From Sulfurimonas sp. (GTDB lineage Bacteria > Campylobacterota > Campylobacteria > Campylobacterales > Sulfurimonadaceae): a stretch of DNA of 64,000 nt. Shown piece after piece: positions 27,241-35,351 of this stretch (within the stretch, counting starts at the first letter, position 1; every line of letters starts with the position of its first letter). Position numbers and translations under genes: made by a program. Location of the stretch: contig NZ_JALOAA010000001.1 of the NCBI RefSeq assembly GCF_023229025.1, positions 83,219 through 147,218 on the forward strand, written 5' to 3'. Under the pieces are notes generated by a model, which saw only the letters and a list, made by a program, of their open reading frames with translations, did no database searches and was not told the DNA's origin.

Positions 27241-28953
27241 ATGGGTATTCCTATTTATACTTACGATGCAATTATTGTCGGCTCGGGGCTGGCTGGATGC
27301 GCCGCTGCAAGAGAGTTGCAGAGTGCAGGCAAAAAAGTTGCAGTTATAACAAAACTTCATCCGCTTAGAAGCCACTCAGGAGCTGCTCAAGGTGGTGTTA
27401 ATGCTGCTTTTAGTGATAAAGATAGCGTGGAGCTACATGAGTTTGACACTGTAAAGGGGAGTGACTATTTAGCTGATCAAGATGCTGTTGAGTTTATGTG
27501 TAAAAATGCACCTGAGACTATCCGTTGGGCAGAGAGAATGGGAGCTGCTTTTAGTAGAACTCCCGATGGAAAAATAGCACAGCGCCCCTTTGGAGGGCAA
27601 TCCTCTCCTCGAGCATGTTATGCAAAAGATAGAACAGGCTTAACGCTTTTGCAAACTATATATGAGCAGGCTTACCGCGTTGGTGTTGAGTTTTGGGATG
27701 AGTGGTATGCTGCTGATATTATCTATAAAGATGGCAAAGTCTCAGGAGTAGTCGCTTTTAATATACGAGATTTGCAAGTAGCGGTATTTAACGCTAAGTC
27801 CGTCATGTTCGCTACAGGTGGATACGCAAGAAGCTACAAAATCAACTCAAATGCACATGCAAACACAGGTGACGGACTCTCGATTGTAGCGCGTCACGGT
27901 CTTCCGCTTGAAGATATGGAATTTGTACAGTTTCACCCATCAGGTCTTTCAGGAAACGGTGTTTTAATCTCTGAAGCTGCGCGTGGAGAGGGAGGACGAC
28001 TTTTTAACTCTTTGGGTGAGCGCTTTATGGAGAAATATGCTCCAAACGCAATGGAGCTTGCATCACGTGATGTTGTAAGTCGTGCTATTTTAAATGAGAT
28101 AAGAGAGGGACGCGGAGTAGGACCGAGAAAAGATGCTGTATTTCTTGATGTTACTCATCTTGGACGTGATTTAATTATGGAGAGGCTACCTGAACTTCGT
28201 GAACTTGCCATGACCTTTTTGGGACTCGACATGATAAAAGAGCCTATTTTAATATCCGCAACGGCGCATTACTCAATGGGCGGTATTCCGGTAAATATTG
28301 CAGGAAATGTTCGTAAAAATAATAGCCAATATGTTGAAGGCTTCTATGCAGCCGGCGAGTGCTCATGTGTTTCTGTTCACGGTGCAAATCGCCTAGGTGC
28401 AAACTCTGTTTTAGAAGCACTGCTCTTTGGTCGTTTTGTCGGCAAAACAATGGTTAATGAGATAGACACCATTCCTCTTCGCGCGGCACAAGAAGATGAT
28501 GCAAAAAGAGCTCTTGATGAAATTAATTTCATATTAAACAACAATGGAAATGAAACAATCACACAGCTAAGAGAAGAGCTTCAACAGTGTATGACTGCAA
28601 ATGCAGGTGCATTTAGAACAAAAGAGACTCTAGAGATTGCAATCGCCAAAGTTAAAGAACTTCGCAAAAGATTTAAAAATATTCGTATAAAAGATAAGTC
28701 TAAGCTATTTAACACAGAACTTCAAGAGGCAATAGAGCTTGGTCACATGATAGACTACTCTGCCTTTATTGTTGAGAGCGCAATTGCTAGAAACGAGAGC
28801 CGTGGTGCTCACTTTAGAGAAGATTTTAATACTCGCGATGATGAAAACTTTTTAAAGCATACAATGGCATACATGGACAAAGAGGGTAACATTTCGCTTG
28901 ATTATATGGATGTCGTTCTCGGCAAACATGAGCTTAAAGCAAGAAATTACTAA
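27241..28953 (+). CDS. sdhA: Succinate dehydrogenase/fumarate reductase flavoprotein subunit
   Basis: FAD subunit that interconverts succinate and fumarate. 570 residues: the FAD dinucleotide fold is IIVGSGLAGCAAARELQSAGK, the flavin-linking His is in LRSHSGAAQGGVNAAF, followed by FVQFHPSG, EAARGEGGRLFN and HGANRLGANSVLEALLFGR. The N-terminus (MGIPIYTYDA) shows no twin-arginine signal, so the enzyme faces the cytoplasm, unlike the periplasmic MfrA of Campylobacter. With sdhB and the CCG protein downstream it forms an SdhABE-type complex. In an autotroph this could run as fumarate reductase in the reverse TCA cycle. Confidence 0.95.
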   Translation: MGIPIYTYDAIIVGSGLAGCAAARELQSAGKKVAVITKLHPLRSHSGAAQGGVNAAFSDKDSVELHEFDTVKGSDYLADQDAVEFMCKNAPETIRWAERMGAAFSRTPDGKIAQRPFGGQSSPRACYAKDRTGLTLLQTIYEQAYRVGVEFWDEWYAADIIYKDGKVSGVVAFNIRDLQVAVFNAKSVMFATGGYARSYKINSNAHANTGDGLSIVARHGLPLEDMEFVQFHPSGLSGNGVLISEAARGEGGRLFNSLGERFMEKYAPNAMELASRDVVSRAILNEIREGRGVGPRKDAVFLDVTHLGRDLIMERLPELRELAMTFLGLDMIKEPILISATAHYSMGGIPVNIAGNVRKNNSQYVEGFYAAGECSCVSVHGANRLGANSVLEALLFGRFVGKTMVNEIDTIPLRAAQEDDAKRALDEINFILNNNGNETITQLREELQQCMTANAGAFRTKETLEIAIAKVKELRKRFKNIRIKDKSKLFNTELQEAIELGHMIDYSAFIVESAIARNESRGAHFREDFNTRDDENFLKHTMAYMDKEGNISLDYMDVVLGKHELKARNY

Positions 28954-28962
28954 GGAGGGATT

Positions 28963-29940
28963 ATGAGTACAAATACAATTACTACACAAAAAGTGAACTT
29001 CAAGGTATTTCGATTTAATGCAGATGAAGATTACCTTCCATACTATGAAGATTACAGTATGGATGTTACTTCCGAAGAAGTTGTTTTAGATATATTAAAT
29101 AGAATAAAATGGGACCATGACGGTAGTTTTTCATACAGAAGAAGTTGTCGTCACGGCATTTGCGGGGCATGTGCCATCAAAGTAAACGGTAGAAGCACTC
29201 TTGCTTGTAAAGAGAGTATGACTACCATGGTAGAGTACTTTGGAAACGACCTTACAATAGAGCCTCTAAGCACAAAAAGAGCCGTTAAAGATATGATTAT
29301 CGACAAAGGGGACTTCTGGGAGAAACATGCAGCAGTGACTCCTTATCTGGTTGCAGATATTGACGAATCTCCTTCATGCGAAAATCTTGTGTCCCCACAA
29401 GATGCTGAAGAGCTTGATGAAGCTGACCTCTGTATCCAATGTGGTGCATGTCACTACGCCTGCCCTGTTGTTGAAATAAACAGTGACTTCTTCGGTCCTG
29501 CGGCATTTGCTGCTGCTTACCGCTTTGAGGCTGATGTTCGTGACAATGACGGGCAGAGGCTTATTGATGTAAATGAGGAGAAGCAAGGCGTTTGGGACTG
29601 TGTTAAATGTTTTGAATGTACAGAGGTTTGTCCAAAAGATATTAATCCATTTGAAAAGATTACAAAACTTCACCAAATGGCATTTAAAAAAGGGGTTGCA
29701 AAGAACAATGTCGCAACTCGTCATGCTGTAGGTTTCTTACACTCTATCAAAAAACATGGTGTACTTGATGAGGGCGGCTTAGTCCTTTACTCTGAAGGAC
29801 CGTCTATTGTAAAGCATATTCCCGTAGCACTTCAGATGTTTAGAAAAGGCAAAATAGTAATGCCTTGGAATATACAAAAATCAGATAACCTTGATGAGAT
29901 ACAAAAGCTTATAAAATCTTCATCAACAGTAAAGTTCTAG
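28963..29940 (+). CDS. sdhB: Succinate dehydrogenase/fumarate reductase iron-sulfur subunit
   Basis: Electron-transfer subunit. 325 residues, longer than classical SdhB because of a C-terminal extension. The [2Fe-2S] site is CRHGICGACAIKVNGRSTLAC (about 63-83). The two ferredoxin-like clusters are CIQCGACHYACPV (about 157) and CVKCFECTEVCPKDINPF (about 214). Strong AAGGAGGG before the ATG at 28963, nine bases after sdhA. Confidence 0.95.
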   Translation: MSTNTITTQKVNFKVFRFNADEDYLPYYEDYSMDVTSEEVVLDILNRIKWDHDGSFSYRRSCRHGICGACAIKVNGRSTLACKESMTTMVEYFGNDLTIEPLSTKRAVKDMIIDKGDFWEKHAAVTPYLVADIDESPSCENLVSPQDAEELDEADLCIQCGACHYACPVVEINSDFFGPAAFAAAYRFEADVRDNDGQRLIDVNEEKQGVWDCVKCFECTEVCPKDINPFEKITKLHQMAFKKGVAKNNVATRHAVGFLHSIKKHGVLDEGGLVLYSEGPSIVKHIPVALQMFRKGKIVMPWNIQKSDNLDEIQKLIKSSSTVKF

Positions 29941-29951
29941 GAGTAAAATAG

Positions 29952-30833
29952 ATGAAAAAATTAAAATATGCACTTTTTACAGGATGTACAGCAAAGCAGA
30001 GTACTCCGGAACAGATGATGTCAACTATGGCAGTTGCCAAAAAACTTAATATAGAACTAATCGAGTTAACCGAAGCTTCTTGTTGCGGGGCTTCACATCT
30101 TCAAGACTATGATGACTTCTTATCTCTTGTTCTAAATGCAAGAAATATAGCTTACGCTGAAAAGCACGCTCTTACTATGGTTACTATCTGTAATACCTGT
30201 CAGCTAAATACGGCTATGACAAAACATAGATTAGATAGAAATCCTGAGCTAAAAGCAAGAGTCAACGAGAAGCTTGCGGAAGTTGGACTTGAGTACAAAG
30301 GTACTTCAAATGTCATCCACTTCCTATATGCTATTATTGATGATTTTGGACTAGATAAAATCAAAGAGATGGTTGTTAAACCTCTTAGTGAATTTAACAT
30401 CGCTCCATTTTACGGCTGTCACAATATCCGCCCTTCAGAGCTTCATGATGAATCTCATCAGCAAAAAGAGAATCCATACAATCCTAACTCTCTAGATGAT
30501 TTAATTATCGCATGCGGTGGTATGAATGTTGATTATGAAGAGAAAAATAAGTGTTGTGGCTTTCATGTAGAGCTCCAAGCTCCACACACTGCGGCAGTTT
30601 TAACAGGAACGGCAATTGCGGGTGCGACTGACCAAAATGCAGATATGATGGTAACTCCATGTCCACTTTGCCACCTAAAACTAGATACGCAAACTAAGGG
30701 TGCTTCTGAAGCAATAGGCAGAGAAGTTTCACTTCCTGTTCTTCATATGCAACAGATGGTAGGACTAGCACTTGGATGCAGCCCTGCAGAACTTGGTCTA
30801 AAACACCACGTTACAGACGTAAACTTCGTCTAA
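29952..30833 (+). CDS. SdhE/HdrB-like subunit with two CCG domains
   Basis: A 293-residue third subunit of the non-classical succinate/fumarate enzyme, related to heterodisulfide reductase subunit B. Two cysteine-rich CCG motifs occur: SCCGASHLQDYD (about 42) and NKCCGFHVELQAP (about 200). Extra Cys are in TICNTCQLN, FYGCHNIRP and TPCPLCHLKLD. It replaces the cytochrome b anchor, and amphipathic helices rather than membrane spans are expected. It probably passes electrons to or from menaquinone. It starts 11 bases after sdhB. Confidence 0.92.
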   Translation: MKKLKYALFTGCTAKQSTPEQMMSTMAVAKKLNIELIELTEASCCGASHLQDYDDFLSLVLNARNIAYAEKHALTMVTICNTCQLNTAMTKHRLDRNPELKARVNEKLAEVGLEYKGTSNVIHFLYAIIDDFGLDKIKEMVVKPLSEFNIAPFYGCHNIRPSELHDESHQQKENPYNPNSLDDLIIACGGMNVDYEEKNKCCGFHVELQAPHTAAVLTGTAIAGATDQNADMMVTPCPLCHLKLDTQTKGASEAIGREVSLPVLHMQQMVGLALGCSPAELGLKHHVTDVNFV

Positions 30834-30840
30834 AACTACA

Positions 30841-30866
30841 AAATAGGGAGTCTCCTCTCTCTATTT
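30841..30866 (+). terminator. Hairpin terminator after sdhABE
   Basis: AAATAGGGAG pairs with CTCTCTATTT (10 pairs, one G-T) around a 6-base loop, seven bases after the stop codon. T-rich sequence (TACTTCTTTA) follows. Good candidate for a rho-independent terminator. Confidence 0.6.
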
Positions 30867-30978
30867 AATACTTCTTTACATCAAAAAAAATAATAATTAG
30901 AAAAATTTACTAAGTTAATATATCTTTTAAAACTGTAATATATTTATAATATATTATTATTTGAAATGTAGAGCGGTT

Positions 30979-31003
30979 TTAGTAGAACAAAGTATTCTAC
31001 TAA
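30979..31003 (+). other. Hairpin in the leader of the small secreted protein
   Basis: A 9-base perfect inverted repeat, TTAGTAGAA at 30979-30987 and TTCTACTAA at 30995-31003, with a 7-base loop. It could be an operator or the first stem of a structured 5' leader. Confidence 0.45.
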
Positions 31004-31008
31004 TTAAT

Positions 31009-31068
31009 AGCTAGTTTTTTGTTAGTCTCTGTAAAACTCTAGCTTAAATTAACCAGAGACTATAGGAG
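31009..31068 (+). promoter_or_regulatory. Structured 5' leader with possible H-type pseudoknot next to the ribosome-binding site
   Basis: TAGTCTCTG (31023-31031) pairs perfectly with CAGAGACTA (31054-31062) around a 22-base loop. CTAGCT (31039-31044) in that loop is complementary to AGCTAG (31009-31014) upstream, so the loop can pair back to form a pseudoknot. The 9-bp stem ends one base before the AGGAG (31064-31068) of the gene at 31076. Control of translation is inferred from this placement only. Confidence 0.45.
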
Positions 31069-31075
31069 AATTATT

Positions 31076-31387
31076 ATGAAAAATATAGTCAAAGCAGTGC
31101 TGTTATTCTCTTTGCTTTCATTTGGGTTTACCCATTCTGCTTACGCATCAGAAGCTAAAAAAGTTGAAGACTACATGCCAAGTTTAATTACTAAAACGCC
31201 TCTTGAAGGGCGTATGCTTGCTATTAAAATAGTAAGAAAAACAGTAGGGGCAATTCAAGGAGATCCAAACATAAAGCAAGCAGTTAGAGAAAAATATGAA
31301 GATGATCCTAAATTGCTTATGTATGCAGTAGAGCTAGTTGCAATAGAGTTTAAAACCATCGCTATTGCAAATAATTATTGGAGATAA
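31076..31387 (+). CDS. Small secreted hypothetical protein
   Basis: A 103-residue protein with a clear signal peptide (about 1-24, ending HSAYASEA), giving a mature protein of about 79 residues: VEDYMPSLITKTPLEGRMLAIKIVRKTVGAIQ and so on. No cysteines or known motifs in the mature part, and it is likely helical. Strong AGGAG eight bases before the ATG. Function unknown. Its leader is unusually structured. Confidence 0.75.
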   Translation: MKNIVKAVLLFSLLSFGFTHSAYASEAKKVEDYMPSLITKTPLEGRMLAIKIVRKTVGAIQGDPNIKQAVREKYEDDPKLLMYAVELVAIEFKTIAIANNYWR

Positions 31388-31404
31388 ACCTAACAATATA
31401 AAGA

Positions 31405-31938
31405 TTACTTAGCCTTCGGTCTAAAAGCCTTTATAACCTCTTCATTTGTCTCTATATATGGACCCTCTATTAGGTCTATACAGTAAGGTACGGCAGGGAA
31501 TACGGCATCAAGGCACTCTCTTATAGACTTTGGTTTTCCCGGTAGGTTTATGATAAGGCTTTTGCCTCTGATACCCGCCGTCTGGCGCGAGAGGATTGCA
31601 GTCGGCACATACTGCAGGCTTACCTGTCTCATAAGCTCGCCAAATCCCGGCATCATCTTCTGACATACACTCTCCGTCGCTTCAGGTGTTACGTCACGAA
31701 GCGCAGGACCTGTACCGCCTGTTGTAACTACCAAACAGCACTCTTCATCATCGCAAAGCTCTATCATGGTGCTCTCTATCATATCCTGCTCATCCGGAAT
31801 ACATCTATAGACTATCTCAAACTCGTTTATAAGGTACTCTTTCATTGTCTTTTGAATAGCTACTCCCGATATATCTTCATATATGCCTTTACTCGCTCTA
31901 TCGCTTGCCGTAATAACACCTATTTTTATCTTACTCAT
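31405..31938 (-). CDS. mog: Molybdopterin adenylyltransferase Mog/MoaB family
   Basis: Adenylylates molybdopterin before molybdenum insertion. 177 residues. Motifs are IGVITASDRASKGIYEDISG at the N-terminus, VVTTGGTGPALRDVTPEAT, and IINLPGKPKSIRECLDAVFPA. Length and the SDRASKG start favour Mog over MoaB. It lies 27 bases after the bioV-like gene at the end of the reverse cluster. Confidence 0.9.
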   Translation of the reverse strand: MSKIKIGVITASDRASKGIYEDISGVAIQKTMKEYLINEFEIVYRCIPDEQDMIESTMIELCDDEECCLVVTTGGTGPALRDVTPEATESVCQKMMPGFGELMRQVSLQYVPTAILSRQTAGIRGKSLIINLPGKPKSIRECLDAVFPAVPYCIDLIEGPYIETNEEVIKAFRPKAK

Positions 31939-31965
31939 CTTCTTCCTTTATATAATTTAGCAACT

Positions 31966-32487
31966 CTAGTTTGTTAGTAAAAAATGATTTGCATTTTTTA
32001 TATATGTTACTGTCGCAACCTCTAAAAAAAAATCTTTTGCTTTGTCTGCGTCTATTATTTTATCTTCGCTTCCTATATAGACCTCAATACTCACACCCTT
32101 GTTGCTAAGCTCTCTTAATTCATCTACTCTCCATGAGTAGTAAAGCAACTCCTCTAGTTCATCTATATTATTCTCGCACTGCTCTACTGTTTTTTTTTCA
32201 TAAGGCAAAAAGCATGATGTAAGAAATTCATTTAGATACTTATCTCTATTTTTTCTATAACCTATAAGTTGCAGTTTTTTAAACTTCTCATCTTTTGATT
32301 GAAAGAAGGCGGGAGAGAAGAGCTGAAATGTATCTATACGTCTATTTAATTTTAACTGCTCTTGAGTATAACTAAGCGCTTTTATCGCTCCATAACTAAA
32401 CCCGCAAACACAATATTGTGAAGAGTTTATATAATCTTTAAAGTAGTGCTGCTCATTTTTTAGAGAAAATCCGCTAAAGAACTTCAT
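31966..32487 (-). CDS. bioV: BioV-like pimeloyl-ACP methyl ester esterase (biotin synthesis)
   Basis: A 173-residue alpha/beta hydrolase. The nucleophile elbow is GFSYG (Ser31), a candidate acid is Asp142 in GSEDKIIDADK, and His168 is in NANHFLL close to the C-terminus. The small size, the MKFFSGFSLKNE start and the triad spacing match the BioV esterases I know from Helicobacter and relatives, which free pimeloyl-ACP for biotin synthesis. No other bio gene is nearby, so the exact substrate is inferred. It overlaps ftsH by 14 bases. Confidence 0.65.
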   Translation of the reverse strand: MKFFSGFSLKNEQHYFKDYINSSQYCVCGFSYGAIKALSYTQEQLKLNRRIDTFQLFSPAFFQSKDEKFKKLQLIGYRKNRDKYLNEFLTSCFLPYEKKTVEQCENNIDELEELLYYSWRVDELRELSNKGVSIEVYIGSEDKIIDADKAKDFFLEVATVTYIKNANHFLLTN

Positions 32488-34117
32488 TTAGTTTCTTTTT
32501 TACATCTGTTTTTGTGATGCTTTCTCTCTCGTTTAAAACGCTCTCTACATATTTCATAATATCTTGCATAGACTCTAAGAGATTTCTCGTCTCATTATAT
32601 AATCTTTTCATCAAAATCTCTTTTTCACTCTCACTTGCAAGAAGCGATGAACCCATGCCGTACTCTTTAATCATCTTATCAACTATCTCTTTTGCTTCAT
32701 CCAAATCGCCCTTCGCACTGCTTGCGTGCTCACCATATTTTATATTGCACGCTACAATGCCTGCTAAGAGCATCTTAACTCTTGATTCTAGCTCATGCTT
32801 TATAAGCGGCTCATCAGTTGCGGGAGTTAATTTCTCGTTTGATAGAAGCAGTTTTTCAAAAGGAAGGTCAAAGTAGGTTGCGCAGATAACTTTTGCCGCT
32901 TGGTATGTTACACGGTAGCGCTTCTGCTCATCACTGAGCATCTGCAACTTCTTTTTGCCAAACATTACCTTATCTTTTACCTGATGAAAGTGCTCTATCG
33001 TAACTTGAAAATCATGCCCTCTTATAGCAAGTAAAGAGGCCTCATTTACGAGAGTCGCTAACGATGCTCCATTAAAACCTACAGTCATATTTGCAACAGA
33101 GTTGACATCGACTTCGTTTGGAACTTTTTCAAGATATTTAGTAAGGATGGATGCTCTCTCTCTTTTTGTAGGAAGTTCTACAAAAATTCTTCTATCAAAT
33201 CGACCAGCTCGAAGAAGTGCAGAGTCAAGAATATCTATCTTGTTTGTTGCTGCTATTACAATCACTCCGCTTGAGTTTTCAAAACCATCCATCTCTGTTA
33301 AGAGCTGATTTAGCGTTGCTTCCCTCTCGTCACTTCTCTGCCCATCTCTCTTTTTTCCGACTGCATCTATCTCATCAATAAATATAATCGACGGAGAGTT
33401 GTTTTTTGCTGCTAAAAAAAGCTCATGGACTCTTTTAGCACCCATGCCAACATATATTTGAACAAAAGAGGCACCGCTTTGGTAGTAAAAGGGAACACCG
33501 GCGGCATTTGCAACCGCTTTGGCTATCATTGTTTTTCCAACTCCGGGAGGACCCACCAAAAGTACACCGCGAGGCATTCTTGCGCCGAAACTTTTGTATC
33601 GTTTTGGCTTCTTCATAAAATCAATAATCTCTTCAAGCTCTATTTTTACATCGCTTATTCCGCCTATATCTGCAAAAGTGACATCGCTTTTTATGGACTC
33701 TATGGGTCCGGAATCCTCTAGTGAAGTCTTAAATCTACTACTTACAATGCTTTTAGTATCTAAGATTCTGTTTTTTTGCAGCCATTTGAAAATAAGTGTG
33801 CCAATTCCTAAAAACAGCACCAAAAAAAGAAGATAAGTCACCATGTTTGAGCTGCTTTTGAGCTTGACTCTATACTCGCTAAGCGTCTTTGGAGAGAGCT
33901 GAGAAGATGCAATTTTATAAACATCTTTATCTGTTTTGAGATATACAAATTCATCAGATAAAACAACGCTTTTAACGCTTTTGTTCTCAAGCATAACAAC
34001 TGCCTCTTTTAAAGAGATTGACTCCGCATTATCTCTAAGAACAGCAAAAAGAACAAGAATTACAACTAAAAAAGCCGATGCATACAGTGCTACTCTGTTT
34101 GTTTTAGACCCTACCAT
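32474..34117 (-). CDS. FtsH-like AAA+ protein lacking the zinc-protease site
   Basis: A 547-residue membrane AAA+ protein: TM1 about 12-28, a short periplasmic domain, TM2 about 94-112 and an AAA module with GVLLVGPPGVGKTMIAKAVA, IIFIDEIDAVGKKRDG and LRAGRFDRRIFVELP. The M41 protease domain is present in outline, but the HEXXH helix reads VTYQAAKVICA, with both His and the Glu lost; the downstream Asp helix (GDLDEAKEIVDKMIKEYGM) remains. It should unfold or move membrane proteins rather than degrade them. The ATG at 34117 has GAGGAG seven bases upstream and is preferred to 34141. Confidence 0.88.
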   Translation of the reverse strand: MVGSKTNRVALYASAFLVVILVLFAVLRDNAESISLKEAVVMLENKSVKSVVLSDEFVYLKTDKDVYKIASSQLSPKTLSEYRVKLKSSSNMVTYLLFLVLFLGIGTLIFKWLQKNRILDTKSIVSSRFKTSLEDSGPIESIKSDVTFADIGGISDVKIELEEIIDFMKKPKRYKSFGARMPRGVLLVGPPGVGKTMIAKAVANAAGVPFYYQSGASFVQIYVGMGAKRVHELFLAAKNNSPSIIFIDEIDAVGKKRDGQRSDEREATLNQLLTEMDGFENSSGVIVIAATNKIDILDSALLRAGRFDRRIFVELPTKRERASILTKYLEKVPNEVDVNSVANMTVGFNGASLATLVNEASLLAIRGHDFQVTIEHFHQVKDKVMFGKKKLQMLSDEQKRYRVTYQAAKVICATYFDLPFEKLLLSNEKLTPATDEPLIKHELESRVKMLLAGIVACNIKYGEHASSAKGDLDEAKEIVDKMIKEYGMGSSLLASESEKEILMKRLYNETRNLLESMQDIMKYVESVLNERESITKTDVKKKLNEVL

Positions 34118-35348
34118 AGTTAGACTCCTCTTTAACTTCATACTTTTGTAAATTTATCCAGTTACCGACTAAATCTTCATCTGACTCAATCATTATTTTA
34201 TTAAAATGCTGATCATATCCGATAAACAGAGCATCTTTCTGGCTCTCAATAAGCACGTCAAGCTCCCCGTCAAAACTTCTTCTAAACTCAAAGTTTTTAG
34301 CTTTTACGATGCTCTCTAACTCATGGAGTCTCTCTTTTGCAATCTTACCGTTTACTTCAGGCTTCATTTGCGCAGATGGCGTACCATCCCTTTTAGAGTA
34401 TGAGAAAGCATGAAGGTGGGTTAGAGGGAGTTCTCTTACGTGCCTCATCGCCTCCTCCCAAAGCTGCTGGGTTTCGCCGGGGTGTCCTGTAATAAAGTCA
34501 GTTCCTATTGCAAAACCTTTGCTTGCTAAAAGCTCAAAAAGCTCTCTATCTTGCTTGTAAACATTTCTTCTATTCATATATTTTAGCATCTGCGGCGATG
34601 TATGCTGCAGCGCAATATGAAGATGACGCTCTAGCCAAGGCTCATCTAAAATCTCTTTAAACTCATCAGTTATCTGAATAGGCTCTACGCTTCCGAGTCT
34701 TATACGTCTTACCCCACGTATCTGTGAGATTTTTTTCATAAGCTGTGCTATAGATGTGCCGGTTTTTTGACCGTAACTTCCTACATTTGTTCCCGTTAGT
34801 ATAAACTCTCCAAAGCCATTGCGGGCAAGTCTTGCAATCTGCTCTAGTATCTTATCTTCATCCATACTTCTTGCATCTCCGCGCACATAAGGAATTATGC
34901 AGTAAGAACAGCGAAAACTGCACCCCTCTTGTATCTTTATAAACGCCCTGCTCTTGCCGATAAAATCATCTACCACGCTCTCATCTATATGGTTTAAATC
35001 CCCCGGCTCATAAAAAGGCTCTTCCTTTGAGAGCATCTCATCAATTTTAATTTTTTCACTCTGCCCGAAGACTCCGGAGACACGCCCCTGCTCTAGAAGT
35101 TTTTCACCTTTTGTATGAGCGCCGCACCCTGTTAAAAAGATTTTAGCCTCGCCGCTACTCTCTACATGAGAGATATATGAGCGAACATGTGAATCAGCGC
35201 CGTTTGTAACGGTACAAGAGTTTACAACAATTATGTCCGCCTCACTCTCATCTTCTGTCACGCTATACTCCTGCATAGAGCTCATCATGACCTGAGAATC
35301 GTAAAGATTTGTCCTACATCCAAAAGTCTTAAAATATACCTTCTTCAT
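34104..35348 (-). CDS. mtaB: tRNA threonylcarbamoyladenosine methylthiotransferase MtaB
   Basis: Radical-SAM enzyme that adds a methylthio group to t6A37 of tRNA. 414 residues. An N-terminal UPF0004 domain carries three cluster Cys (FKTFGCRTNLYDSQ, VVNSCTVTNGAD, LTGCGAHTKG). The radical-SAM motif is GCSFRCSYCIIPYVRG at about 143, and a TRAM-like end follows. It overlaps ftsH by 14 bases and follows mscS by 3. Confidence 0.93.
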   Translation of the reverse strand: MKKVYFKTFGCRTNLYDSQVMMSSMQEYSVTEDESEADIIVVNSCTVTNGADSHVRSYISHVESSGEAKIFLTGCGAHTKGEKLLEQGRVSGVFGQSEKIKIDEMLSKEEPFYEPGDLNHIDESVVDDFIGKSRAFIKIQEGCSFRCSYCIIPYVRGDARSMDEDKILEQIARLARNGFGEFILTGTNVGSYGQKTGTSIAQLMKKISQIRGVRRIRLGSVEPIQITDEFKEILDEPWLERHLHIALQHTSPQMLKYMNRRNVYKQDRELFELLASKGFAIGTDFITGHPGETQQLWEEAMRHVRELPLTHLHAFSYSKRDGTPSAQMKPEVNGKIAKERLHELESIVKAKNFEFRRSFDGELDVLIESQKDALFIGYDQHFNKIMIESDEDLVGNWINLQKYEVKEESNYGRV

Positions 35349-35351
35349 AAT

